Assembly: GCF_019977395.1 (NCBI RefSeq)
Contig: NZ_AP024660.1
Coordinates: forward strand, 186,001-250,000
DNA from: Arthrobacter sp. NicSoilC5
GTDB taxonomy: Bacteria; Actinomycetota; Actinomycetes; Actinomycetales; Micrococcaceae
Direction of reading: 5' to 3'
DNA length: 64,000 nt
Shown here one piece after another: positions 17,619 through 25,456 of this stretch (position 1 is the first letter of the stretch; each line of letters starts with the position of its first letter). The notes below the pieces were generated by a model. The model made no database searches. It had not been told where the DNA came from and saw nothing but the letters and a program-made list of their open reading frames with translations. The position numbers and the translations under genes are program-made.

Positions 17619-19406
17619 ATGGGGCCCACAATGTATCTGACAAGGCGGCAACTCCTGCAAGCCGGCGCCGCAGCCGGTGCGGCCGTTGCGACGCAGCCGT
17701 ATGGACCGGGAAGCGGGCGGGCAATTGCCACGCCAGGACAGGCCGGCCAATTCACCGAGCAGCTTCCAACGCTGGCCGAACTCGGCGTCCTGGACATGAG
17801 TGCCGGCGGCACTGCGTCTCTCTGGATGCGAAACGCCCAGCACCGCTTCCAGGCCGGCATGGGTGTGGCCGACACCCTGGCGTACCAGGACGGGACCTCC
17901 TCCCGTACATATTTGGGCCCGGTCATCGTCGCCCGGAAAGGAACCCCATTCAGCCTCACCGTCCATAACGGGATCGAACGGCATCCCCTTGGCTACGCCG
18001 TCGACGCGGAGCTCGTTCCTCCCGGCAGCAACGATGCTGCAGCGCCCAGGACGTCCGTGCACCTCCACGGAGGCAACACCAGGCCAGAGTTCGACGGGGG
18101 TCCCGAGCAGGCATTCAGGCCCGGCGCTTCCTACACATACAGGTATGGCAACGACCAGGACGCGGCCGGTCTCTGGTACCACGACCACGCGCTCGGCATT
18201 ACGCGGTTGAATGTCTATGCGGGGCTGGCCGGCGGCTACCTGTTGCGGGACTCAGGTGGATCAGGAATAGATACCGGCGACGGTACCCACCTGCCCCCGC
18301 CGCCCTATGAAGTTCCGCTGATCATCCAGGACAAGATGTTCAACCCCGACGGCACGCTTGCGTACCCGCCGAACCCGGACCTTTCCACTGCCGGCGGAAC
18401 ACCGCGTCCCTGGGCGCCGGAGTTCTTCGGCGACGCGGCAACAGTCAACGGCAAGTGCCGGCCGAATCTCGACGTGGCCCGGGGGAAGTACCGGCTCCGC
18501 ATGTTCAACGGCTCCAATGCCCGGTTCTACGACCTCAAGTTCACAGTGGATGGCGCGGCGCTCGCCTTCTTCCAAATAGGAACGGACGGCGGCCTGCTCA
18601 ACGTACCGGTCAGGCTGAACAGGCTGCTCATGGGACCGGGCGAGCGGGCGGATATCGTGATCGATTTCGCCGGACACAAGCCCGGCACACGGGTTGTTCT
18701 GGCCAACAGTGCCCGCGTCCCCTACCCGGACGGCCCCGCCACCATCCAGCTCGGGGGACTCCCGCTGCCGCAAATCATGCAGTTCACTGTGACATCCCAG
18801 GCCGGATACACAGCCCCGATGCCTGGCAGCCTCCGGGACTGTTCCATCACAGATCTGGTGGCCAGGACCCCGGAGGCCATCAGGCCCATGGCACTGGTGG
18901 AAGTGGCCAACGCCGCCGGGGTTCCCCTCATGGCGCTCCTGAACAACCGAAAATTCGAGAGCGAAGACATTCTTCGGGTCCGGAGCGACAGCCTCGAAGA
19001 ATGGGAACTGATCAATACCACGGGGGATGCCCACCCGATCCATGTGCACTTCACCCAGTTCCAGGTCCGCGACCGGCAAAAATTCGACGTCGACGGGTAC
19101 CTGGCAGCCACCGGCTATGTAGACCCAGGGACCGGCCTGGTGACGCCGGGCCGCGGCAGCGCCGTTTCGGTCCGGCCCTTCCTGATCGGACGCCCCAAAG
19201 GGGCGCCGGCACATGAGCAGGGCTGGAAGGACACGGTCATTGCCATGCCTGGGGAAGTCACCAGGATCCGTGTTCCGTTCGGGGCAGGGGCGGCGGACGG
19301 AGCCCCGCTGGCCATCGGCTCATCCTTCAATGGCGAGTACGTCTGGCACTGCCACATCCTCGAGCACGAGGACAACGAGATGATGCAGCGGTACATCATC
19401 GAGTAG
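17619..19406 (+). CDS. Tat-exported multicopper oxidase, CotA/bilirubin-oxidase-like
   Basis: 595 aa (ATG 17631, MYLTRRQLLQ, is an equally good start). N-terminal twin-arginine signal TRRQLLQAGAAAG followed by an Ala-rich stretch. All copper motifs are present: HLHGG (about 148), WYHDHALG (about 187), HPIHVHF (about 472) and HCHILEHEDNEM near the C-terminus, giving the T1 and T2/T3 sites. Oxidises phenolics, metals or bilirubin with reduction of oxygen to water outside the membrane. Three-cupredoxin length. Separated from the SDR gene by 54 bp, so it may have its own transcript. Confidence 0.9.
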   Translation: MGPTMYLTRRQLLQAGAAAGAAVATQPYGPGSGRAIATPGQAGQFTEQLPTLAELGVLDMSAGGTASLWMRNAQHRFQAGMGVADTLAYQDGTSSRTYLGPVIVARKGTPFSLTVHNGIERHPLGYAVDAELVPPGSNDAAAPRTSVHLHGGNTRPEFDGGPEQAFRPGASYTYRYGNDQDAAGLWYHDHALGITRLNVYAGLAGGYLLRDSGGSGIDTGDGTHLPPPPYEVPLIIQDKMFNPDGTLAYPPNPDLSTAGGTPRPWAPEFFGDAATVNGKCRPNLDVARGKYRLRMFNGSNARFYDLKFTVDGAALAFFQIGTDGGLLNVPVRLNRLLMGPGERADIVIDFAGHKPGTRVVLANSARVPYPDGPATIQLGGLPLPQIMQFTVTSQAGYTAPMPGSLRDCSITDLVARTPEAIRPMALVEVANAAGVPLMALLNNRKFESEDILRVRSDSLEEWELINTTGDAHPIHVHFTQFQVRDRQKFDVDGYLAATGYVDPGTGLVTPGRGSAVSVRPFLIGRPKGAPAHEQGWKDTVIAMPGEVTRIRVPFGAGAADGAPLAIGSSFNGEYVWHCHILEHEDNEMMQRYIIE

Positions 19407-19430
19407 CGGAATGAACCACCCCTGCTGCGG

Positions 19431-19943
19431 CTAAGCCCGGAGGTTGCCTGCGGCCAGGGAGCCGATGGGAGCCGTGACAGCGTCTGTCAGCCGGACCAGG
19501 TCAGCCGGCGCCAGCTCAATGTCCAGGCCCCGCCGGCCGCCCGAGACCAGCAGGGTCTCCAGTCCCAGGGCGCTGGAATCCAGCACCGTGGGGGAGGGCT
19601 GGCGCTGGCCGAGCGGGGAGATGCCGCCGAGGACATAGCCCGTCCGGCGCTGTGCTGCAGCGGGATCGGCCATGGCGGCTTTCTTGGCCCCCAGCGCCAT
19701 GGCCATTGCCTTCAGGTCCAGGGTTCCGCTGACGGGAACAATGCCCACCGCGAGCCTGCCCTCCACGTCCACCATCAGGGTCTTGAAGACGCGGGACGGA
19801 TCGATCCCCAAAGCCTCGGCTGCCTCCACACCGTAACTCGCCGCCGAGGGGTCATGGGTATACGGATGCAGCACAAAGGGAACCCCGGCCGCGGTCAGGG
19901 CCGCTGTGGCCGGGGTTCCCTGGGAGTTGTTCCTGCGTGCCAT
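19431..19943 (-). CDS. ybaK: Cys-tRNA(Pro)/Cys-tRNA(Cys) deacylase, YbaK/EbsC family
   Basis: 170 aa. Trans-editing domain that hydrolyses Cys mis-attached to tRNA(Pro). Family features: an N-terminal TPATAALTAAGVPF, YGVEAAEALG, FKTLMVDVEG with the conserved lysine, LDLKAMAMALGAKKAAMAD, and GYVLGGISPLG. ATG 19943 was chosen because it falls 10 bp after the SufE stop; the longer frame reads into sufE. Last gene of a sulfur-related minus-strand run (rhodanese, SufE, YbaK). Confidence 0.88.
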   Translation of the reverse strand: MARRNNSQGTPATAALTAAGVPFVLHPYTHDPSAASYGVEAAEALGIDPSRVFKTLMVDVEGRLAVGIVPVSGTLDLKAMAMALGAKKAAMADPAAAQRRTGYVLGGISPLGQRQPSPTVLDSSALGLETLLVSGGRRGLDIELAPADLVRLTDAVTAPIGSLAAGNLRA

Positions 19944-19953
19944 GACGGCAGGG

Positions 19954-20406
19954 TCAGGCCTGGCTGCGGGATGCTGCGGCAACCTTGCGCTTGATCCTGC
20001 CCAGCATGGCGGTCATGCCCCGCATGCGCAGGGGGGTGATGGCGCGGGTGAGTCCCAGCAGCTCCGGCATGTCGTCCGGCACCGACAGGATCTCGTCCGC
20101 TGTCAAACCGTCCAGGCCCTCGTGCAGCACCCCGGCGAAACCGCGCGTGGTGGGCGCCTCGGGCGGTGCCTTGAAGAACAGGCGGACGGCGCCGTCGTCG
20201 TTGGTTCCCGTCTCAACGGTGAGGAACAGCGGCGACTGGCATTCCACCACCTGCTCCAGGAGTTCGGGGTGGTCCTTGAGCCGGTCCGGGAGTTCCGGCA
20301 GTCCTTCCGAGAACTCCAGCAGCAGCTGCAGCCTCTCAGGTTCGGACAGGGCCTGGAAATCGTCCACGATCGCCGCCAGGGCGGAAGGCAAAGCTTGAGT
20401 AGTCAT
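19954..20406 (-). CDS. sufE: SufE-like sulfur acceptor protein
   Basis: 150 aa. SufE accepts persulfide sulfur from a cysteine desulfurase and passes it to the Fe-S assembly machinery. The active-site cysteine is Cys56 in VVECQSPLFL; the surrounding DRLKDHPELLEQ and later LHEGLDGLTADEIL are typical of the family. Start ATG 20406 (MTTQALPS) was chosen over an upstream frame that enters the rhodanese gene region. No SufS is adjacent; instead a rhodanese lies 28 bp upstream, a possible alternative sulfur donor. Confidence 0.9.
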   Translation of the reverse strand: MTTQALPSALAAIVDDFQALSEPERLQLLLEFSEGLPELPDRLKDHPELLEQVVECQSPLFLTVETGTNDDGAVRLFFKAPPEAPTTRGFAGVLHEGLDGLTADEILSVPDDMPELLGLTRAITPLRMRGMTAMLGRIKRKVAAASRSQA

Positions 20407-20434
20407 CGTTCCAAGTCTACGCGGGGGAGCGGGG

Positions 20435-21361
20435 TCAGGCTCCGACGGCGACGGGAACGGAACCCCGCTCGGCGCCCTTGACGATCGGCACGCGCACGGC
20501 GTTGCCCCACTCGGTCCAGGATCCGTCGTAGTTGCGGACGGTCTCAAAGCCCAGGAGGTACTTCAGGGCGAACCAGGTGTGGCTGGACCGCTCGCCGATG
20601 CGGCAGTACGCCACGACGTCGTCGCCTTCAGCCAGGCCGGCTTCGCCGAGGTAGATGGCTTCCAGTTCCTCCCTGCTCCGGAAGGTGCCGTCGGCGGCAG
20701 CGGCGCGTGCCCACGGGATGGACGCTGCAGTGGGGATGTGGCCGCCGCGCAGGGCGCCCTCCTCCGGGTAGGCCGGCATGTGGGTGCGCTGACCGGTGTA
20801 CTCCTCGGGGGAGCGGACATCGATCAGGGGACCGGTGCCCAGGTGGGCCAGGACGTCATCCTTGAAGGCGCGGATCGGGGCGTCCTCACGCTCCACCACC
20901 GGGTAGTTTCCGGGAGCGGGAGCTGGCCGGTCCCTGGTCAATTCGCGGCCTTCGGCAACCCACTTGTCCCGGCCGCCGTCCAGCAGCCGGACGTCCTGGT
21001 GGCCGAACAGCGTGAAGACCCAGAGGGCGTAGGCGGCCCACCAGTTGGACTTGTCGCCGTAGATCACCACGGTGCTGTCGCGGGAAATGCCCTTCGACGC
21101 CGCGAGTTCAGCGAAGGCGGCACCGTCAACGTAGTCGCGGGCCACGTCGTCGTTCAGGTCCGTGTGCCAGTCGATCTTGACGGCGCCGGGGATATGGCCG
21201 GTTTCGTACAGGAGCACGTCCTCGTCGGACTCCACCACGACGAGTTCGCCGCGGGCCACGGCACCGCTTTCAACGGCGGCAGCAAGCCACTCAGTGGAGA
21301 CCAGCCGCTCCGGGTGGGCATAGGCTGCGAACTTCTCATTCTGTTCAACCGGGTAGGGCAT
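20435..21361 (-). CDS. sseA: sulfurtransferase (two-domain rhodanese, thiosulfate/3-mercaptopyruvate type)
   Basis: 308 aa with two rhodanese domains; the first (about 1-150) lacks a catalytic cysteine and the second carries the active-site loop [12 protein letters not shown] (about residue 253). CRIGERS-type loops are usual in actinobacterial thiosulfate sulfurtransferases. Transfers sulfane sulfur to cyanide or protein thiols. ATG 21361 (MPYPVEQ) follows a GAAAGG ribosome-binding site. First gene of the sseA-sufE-ybaK run, diverging from zapE. Confidence 0.9.
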   Translation of the reverse strand: MPYPVEQNEKFAAYAHPERLVSTEWLAAAVESGAVARGELVVVESDEDVLLYETGHIPGAVKIDWHTDLNDDVARDYVDGAAFAELAASKGISRDSTVVIYGDKSNWWAAYALWVFTLFGHQDVRLLDGGRDKWVAEGRELTRDRPAPAPGNYPVVEREDAPIRAFKDDVLAHLGTGPLIDVRSPEEYTGQRTHMPAYPEEGALRGGHIPTAASIPWARAAAADGTFRSREELEAIYLGEAGLAEGDDVVAYCRIGERSSHTWFALKYLLGFETVRNYDGSWTEWGNAVRVPIVKGAERGSVPVAVGA

Positions 21362-21576
21362 GGCTTGGCCTTTCACTAAGAGCACGGGAAACCGCGGAAC
21401 ATGCATTGGAACCTGTTCCCACACTAACCAGCGCCCGTGGGGTTGTCCGTATTCCGTTAACAGGGCGAAATGTTGCCTTCATCACGCCCCTGGGCGTGAG
21501 GCCGGCGCCCCGCCCGGGTAGGGCCCGCATTGCCGGTATCCTTTCTGGGGACCAACCACCAGCAGAACGGACCACC
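21362..21576. promoter_or_regulatory. divergent sseA / zapE control region
   Basis: Contains two dyads: GGAACA (21396-21401) with TGTTCC (21414-21419) near the sseA side, and an 18-bp perfect palindrome TCACGCCC-CT-GGGCGTGA at 21482-21499. TATCCT at 21537-21542 is a likely -10 for zapE, placing its transcription start near 21550. Which regulators bind is unknown. Confidence 0.4.
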
Positions 21577-22614
21577 TTGGTACAGATCGAACAGCTTGCC
21601 GCCCGCACTCCGGCAGTATCGGTGGACGAACTCCTTAAGGGCTTCTACCCCTCGCCCCGGTTTGGGGAGGTTTCCTTTTCGAGCTACCGCCCCGACCCGA
21701 AGCAGCCCAGCCAGGCCGCCGCCGTGCGTGCCCTGGAGGGATTTGCCGACGGCGTGGGGTCGGGCAACGGAGGCGGGCTTTTCAAGAAGCTGTTCGGCAA
21801 GAAGGACGAATCCAGGGCGGGAATCTACCTGGACGGCGGCTTCGGCGTGGGCAAGACCCACCTGCTCGCCTCCCTGTGGCACGCGTCGCCCGGCCCCAAG
21901 GCCTTCGGTACGTTCGTGGAGTACACCAACCTGGTGGGCGCTCTTTCCTTCCGCAAAACGGTGGACGCGCTGAGCAGCTACCAGCTCGTGTGCATCGACG
22001 AATTCGAACTGGACGATCCCGGCGACACCGTCCTGATGTCCCGTCTCATGCGTGAGCTGGCTGACGCCGGGGTCAAACTTGCCGCCACGTCCAACACGCT
22101 GCCCGGCTCCCTGGGCGATGGCCGGTTCGCCGCTGTGGACTTCCAGCGCGAAATCCAGGTCCTGGCGGACCAGTTCGACGTGATCCGCATCGACGGCGAG
22201 GACTTCCGGCACCGTGGCCTCCCGGCCGCGCCGGCGCCGCTGAAGAACAGCGAGCTCAACGCGCACATGAAGGCGGAATTCGACGGGAAGACCGTGGCCC
22301 AGGATGAGTTCTCCACCCTCATCCACCACCTGGCCGGCGTGCACCCCAGCCGCTACCGCCAGCTGATCCACGGCATTGACGGCGTGGTGTGGCGCAACGT
22401 GGAAACCATCACGGAACAGGCTGTGGCGCTGCGGTTCGTGGTCCTTGCAGACCGGCTCTACGACAAGGATGTGCCGATCCTGGCCAGCGGCGTCCCCTTC
22501 GACAAGCTGTTCACCGAAGAGATGATGGCCGGCGGGTACATGAAGAAGTACTTCCGCGCCGTCTCCCGCCTCACTGCGCTTGCCCGTGAAGGCCAGAACC
22601 ACGAGCCCTCCTAG
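21577..22614 (+). CDS. zapE: ZapE/AFG1-family AAA ATPase
   Basis: 345 aa from TTG 21577 (VQIEQLAAR follows). P-loop DGGFGVGKTHLL (about residue 85), Walker B VCIDEFELDD (about 140), sensor-like AATSNTLPG (about 170) and the C-terminal region GGYMKKYFRAVSRL. ZapE homologues associate with FtsZ and the division ring in proteobacteria; the role in actinobacteria is not established. The start was chosen because the frame is open further upstream but a -10-like TATCCT at 21537 puts earlier codons outside the message. Its stop overlaps the convergent benE stop by about 4 bases. Confidence 0.85.
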   Translation: MVQIEQLAARTPAVSVDELLKGFYPSPRFGEVSFSSYRPDPKQPSQAAAVRALEGFADGVGSGNGGGLFKKLFGKKDESRAGIYLDGGFGVGKTHLLASLWHASPGPKAFGTFVEYTNLVGALSFRKTVDALSSYQLVCIDEFELDDPGDTVLMSRLMRELADAGVKLAATSNTLPGSLGDGRFAAVDFQREIQVLADQFDVIRIDGEDFRHRGLPAAPAPLKNSELNAHMKAEFDGKTVAQDEFSTLIHHLAGVHPSRYRQLIHGIDGVVWRNVETITEQAVALRFVVLADRLYDKDVPILASGVPFDKLFTEEMMAGGYMKKYFRAVSRLTALAREGQNHEPS

Positions 22615-23831
22615 GCGGACTTCTTCCCGGGCCGGGGCCGCAGCGCCAGCCGGACCAGCAGTCCGGCCAGCAGCGCCCAGAAAGCAGACCCGATCCCGGC
22701 GAACGCCAGGCCGGACGCGGCCATCAGGAACGTGACGGCCGGGGCAATCCGGTCGTCCGGGTCCGCCAGGGCTGCCGAGACCGCCGAGGCGAGGGTGCCG
22801 AGCAGTGCCAGCCCGGCAACGGCTTCAAGCATCCCGGCCGGCGCTTTGCTGACCACCGACACCAGGGCCGCCGAGAAGGCAGCCAGCACCAGGTAGGCCA
22901 GGCCGGACGTGAAGCCCGCGATCCACCTCCTGCTCCGGTCCCCGCCGGCTTCCTCGCCGGCGGCCAGGGCAGCACTGAGCGCCGCGAGATTGATGGCATG
23001 GCCGCCGAACGGGGCCCCCGCAACAGTTCCCGCTCCCGTGACGAGCATCGCCGGGCGCCACGGTGCCTCATATCCAAAAGACCTCAGCACGGCCACCCCG
23101 GGAATGTTTTGCGAGGCCATCGTCACCACGAACAACGGGAGCGCAAGGCCCGCCATCGCCTGGAGGCTGAACGCGGGTGTGGTCCAGGCCAGTGCCGGGA
23201 CCAGGCCTGCCGGTTCAACAGGGGTTCCGGCAGATGCCAGGGTTATTCCGATCACGCCCAAGGCCGCCAGCAGGGCTGCCGGCACCGCCCAGCGCGGGGC
23301 GAACTTCATCATCAGCAGCCAGCACAAGATCACCGGCGCTGCAAACGCCGGGGCGGAGCCGAGGGCTTTGAAGGGTGCCAGGCAGAGCTGGAGCAGGACA
23401 CCGGCCAGCATGGCCTGGGCCAGGGAAGTCGGGATACGCGCCATCAGCCTGCCAAGCGCCGGCACCAGGCCGGTCATGGCCAGCAGCAGGCCCGCACCAA
23501 GGAAGGCTCCGACGGCGGCCGGCCACCCGCCGTCGGGCACTCCCGATGACGCAAGCAGTGCTGCGCCCGGCGTTGACCAGGCCAGTGTCACCGGGACCCT
23601 CGAACGCCAGGCGAGCACCAGCACGCCGAGTCCGACGGTGAGCGTTACGGCCAGGAGGCCGGACGCAGCCTGGGCAGGATCAGCGCCGACTGCCTTGAGT
23701 CCGGCCAGGACCACGGCAAAGGATGAGGTGAAGCCCACCAGCGCGGTGACGATCCCTGCGACCACCGGCCGGGAATCGGTCCGGGTCAGTCCGGGCTTGG
23801 TTGCCGTGGTGGGGGCGGGGGACTTGGGCAT
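22611..23831 (-). CDS. BenE-family benzoate/H+ symporter-like permease
   Basis: 406 aa integral membrane protein with about 11-12 transmembrane segments. Family landmarks: AWSTPGAALLA (about 84), the FGGHAINLAALSAAL motif (about 280) and FVVTMASQNIPGVAVL (about 240). BenE members are aromatic-acid/proton symporters related to the NAT/UraA fold; the true substrate here is not determined and no aromatic catabolism genes are near. ATG 23831; it stands alone and converges on zapE. Confidence 0.85.
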   Translation of the reverse strand: MPKSPAPTTATKPGLTRTDSRPVVAGIVTALVGFTSSFAVVLAGLKAVGADPAQAASGLLAVTLTVGLGVLVLAWRSRVPVTLAWSTPGAALLASSGVPDGGWPAAVGAFLGAGLLLAMTGLVPALGRLMARIPTSLAQAMLAGVLLQLCLAPFKALGSAPAFAAPVILCWLLMMKFAPRWAVPAALLAALGVIGITLASAGTPVEPAGLVPALAWTTPAFSLQAMAGLALPLFVVTMASQNIPGVAVLRSFGYEAPWRPAMLVTGAGTVAGAPFGGHAINLAALSAALAAGEEAGGDRSRRWIAGFTSGLAYLVLAAFSAALVSVVSKAPAGMLEAVAGLALLGTLASAVSAALADPDDRIAPAVTFLMAASGLAFAGIGSAFWALLAGLLVRLALRPRPGKKSA

Positions 23832-23902
23832 ACCGGCAGGTTACCGGCCCGGGTTTGGCAACCGGCAATTCGGGGCGGCGAATGTCGCCGTTAAACGCCA
23901 AA

Positions 23903-23936
23903 GGTGCGGGCGCCGCCTCCCGGCGGGACCCGCACC
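23903..23936 (-). terminator. hairpin terminator after the Rv0909-like gene
   Basis: Perfect outer stem GGTGCGGG (23903-23910) / CCCGCACC (23929-23936) with an inner CGCCG/CGGCG stem. On the minus strand it is followed by a T-containing tail, 37 bp past the stop of the small gene at 23973. Confidence 0.65.
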
Positions 23937-23972
23937 TCCTTGACGTGCCGGGCAAAGCCCTGGCCAAATCCT

Positions 23973-24242
23973 TTACGGAGCCCTGTCAACCGGCGGAACC
24001 GGATTTCCAGGAGCTGCCGGGGGAACCTGCTCGGCGGCAGGTTCCTGCCCCGGGGTGCCGTTCTTGTCAACGAGCTTGGAAGCGCCATCCTGGATCTTGT
24101 CGACGTGGCCTGCGTACTTGCCGCCGGTCCTGGTGTCGACGAAATCGCCGGCCTTGGTGATGCCGTCCTTGATGGCCTGCTCGTTGCCGCGGATGAGACC
24201 CTGAGCCTTGCCCTTTAGATCGTCAATCAAACCCACGGGCAC
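23973..24242 (-). CDS. Rv0909/MT0933-family antitoxin-like small protein
   Basis: 89 aa, hydrophilic. The N-terminal half (GLIDDLKGKAQGLI, then QAIKDGITKAGDFVDTRTGGKYAGHVDKIQDGA) matches the actinobacterial family annotated as antitoxin Rv0909/MT0933; the C-terminal third is Pro/Ala/Glu-rich and disordered. No toxin gene is adjacent on either side, so the antitoxin label is a family name only; it may be a general CsbD-like stress protein. Followed by a hairpin terminator. Confidence 0.6.
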   Translation of the reverse strand: MPVGLIDDLKGKAQGLIRGNEQAIKDGITKAGDFVDTRTGGKYAGHVDKIQDGASKLVDKNGTPGQEPAAEQVPPAAPGNPVPPVDRAP

Positions 24243-24349
24243 CTCCCTTCTATCGCGGAGCCAGGTCGCTCCTCGCGCATTCGATCCTATCCGGGCCCGG
24301 GAGGCGTGCCAAGGGAATCACGTTCGCCAGCAGCGGATGCGGCTTAAAC

Positions 24350-24376
24350 GAAAAAAGCAGCTCCGGAGAGCTGCTG
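24350..24376 (-). terminator. intrinsic terminator of the minus-strand tRNA cluster
   Basis: Stem AGCAGCTC / GAGCTGCT (24357-24376) with a TCCG loop followed on the minus strand by six T (24356-24351). It lies 9 nt past the last tRNA, a textbook rho-independent terminator. Confidence 0.9.
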
Positions 24377-24384
24377 TTCGTGTG

Positions 24385-24456
24385 TGGGCGATACTGGGAT
24401 CGAACCAGTGACCTCTTCCGTGTCAGGGAAGCGCGCTACCGCTGCGCCAATCGCCC
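24385..24456 (-). tRNA. tRNA-Val (anticodon GAC), copy 1
   Basis: 72 nt cloverleaf on the minus strand: acceptor GGGCGAT/ATCGCCC, anticodon stem CTTCC/GGAAG with loop CTGACAC, TTCGATC T-loop. CCA not encoded. Identical in sequence to the copy at 24621. Confidence 0.95.
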
Positions 24457-24489
24457 GGAACCGGAAGACCGGCTTATGGGATATAAGAG

Positions 24490-24562
<73 letters not shown>

Positions 24563-24620
24563 ATTGTGCAGATTGTTCCGGAAAAATCCGGCGGTTCTGC
24601 CAGCAAGTTGCCTTGCCGAG

Positions 24621-24692
24621 TGGGCGATACTGGGATCGAACCAGTGACCTCTTCCGTGTCAGGGAAGCGCGCTACCGCTGCGCCAATCGCCC
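24621..24692 (-). tRNA. tRNA-Val (anticodon GAC), copy 2
   Basis: 72 nt, identical to the copy at 24385-24456. The Val-Gly pair appears twice in this cluster with a tRNA-Cys between the second Val and second Gly. Confidence 0.95.
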
Positions 24693-24729
24693 ATTGCATC
24701 CGGAAACCCGGAAACCATGGTTTTCACCG

Positions 24730-24800
24730 AGGTGGGTACGGGATTCGAACCCGTGTATACGGCTTTGCAGGCCGCTGCCTCGCCTCTCGGCCAACCCACC
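24730..24800 (-). tRNA. tRNA-Cys (anticodon GCA)
   Basis: 71 nt. Acceptor GGTGGGT/ACCCACC, anticodon loop CTGCAAA on a GCGGC/GCCGT stem. CCA not encoded. Confidence 0.94.
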
Positions 24801-24847
24801 GTGTTAGCGTCAATTCCGAAGAATGTTTGCTGTGACAGTGTCCTGCG

Positions 24848-24920
<73 letters not shown>

Positions 24921-25280
24921 ATTTTGGAGGCTTGATTCCTTGCCGTTTCCGGCATTTCCTCGCGTTCCAACGAGTAAAAACAATATAGGAGGTTCCGGGA
25001 AACTCCAAATCGCCCCGGCGCGGCCGGTCCGCATGGCCCCAACAACCGCGGAATTCCGCGAACTTTTCGAGTTACAGGCGTGTAATTCCGGCCAGGGTGA
25101 GTACGGCCGCCACACCTTGTGCTGCCTGAGGCGCTGCTTTCGTGCAGGTGATGCGCTGCTTTCGTGCAGGCGCGGGCGGGGGTGGACGTGGCTGCAGGAC
25201 CCCCATGGAGCATGGCTTTGCGTGTGGCGCCGGCCGATTTTTCAATTGGGGCAGACGTGGGCTAACATTCAAATGCATCG
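24921..25280. other. intergenic region between divergent tRNA transcripts, with an 18-bp direct repeat
   Basis: 360 nt without a gene. Near its left end is the minus-strand promoter candidate for the tRNA cluster (TATATT, 24987-24982). At 25131-25148 and 25153-25170 is an 18-bp exact direct repeat, GCGCTGCTTTCGTGCAGG, with a 22-bp period. At the right end TAACAT (25263-25268) is a -10 candidate for tRNA-Val(CAC). No open frame here looks coding. Confidence 0.6.
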
Positions 25281-25352
25281 GGGCGATTGGCGCAGTGGTA
25301 GCGCGCTTCGTTCACACCGAAGAGGTCACTGGTTCGAACCCAGTATCGCCCA
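25281..25352 (+). tRNA. tRNA-Val (anticodon CAC)
   Basis: 72 nt on the plus strand. Acceptor GGGCGAT/ATCGCCC as in the Val-GAC genes, but the anticodon arm is CTTCG-TTCACAC-CGAAG. Followed 7 nt later by a strong terminator. Confidence 0.95.
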
Positions 25353-25358
25353 CCGCAG

Positions 25359-25400
25359 AGGTCCGTTTCCGCTCATCAGCAGCGGAAACGGACCTTTTTT
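25359..25400 (+). terminator. intrinsic terminator of tRNA-Val(CAC)
   Basis: Perfect 15-bp stem (25359-25373 with 25381-25395), 7-nt loop and a run of T to 25400. Confidence 0.95.
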
Positions 25401-25456
25401 GCGTGCGGCTCCTGCCGCCGGAGATTTTGTCGGCCCCCTGTGAAAGAGTCTTTTGT

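Noticed and set aside
23801..24160. Plus-strand frames opposite the BenE and Rv0909-like genes
   Set aside because: Cross a clear terminator hairpin and show no protein-family features.
23973..24242. Complete toxin-antitoxin pair
   Set aside because: No toxin-like gene on either side; the antitoxin name comes from the family only.
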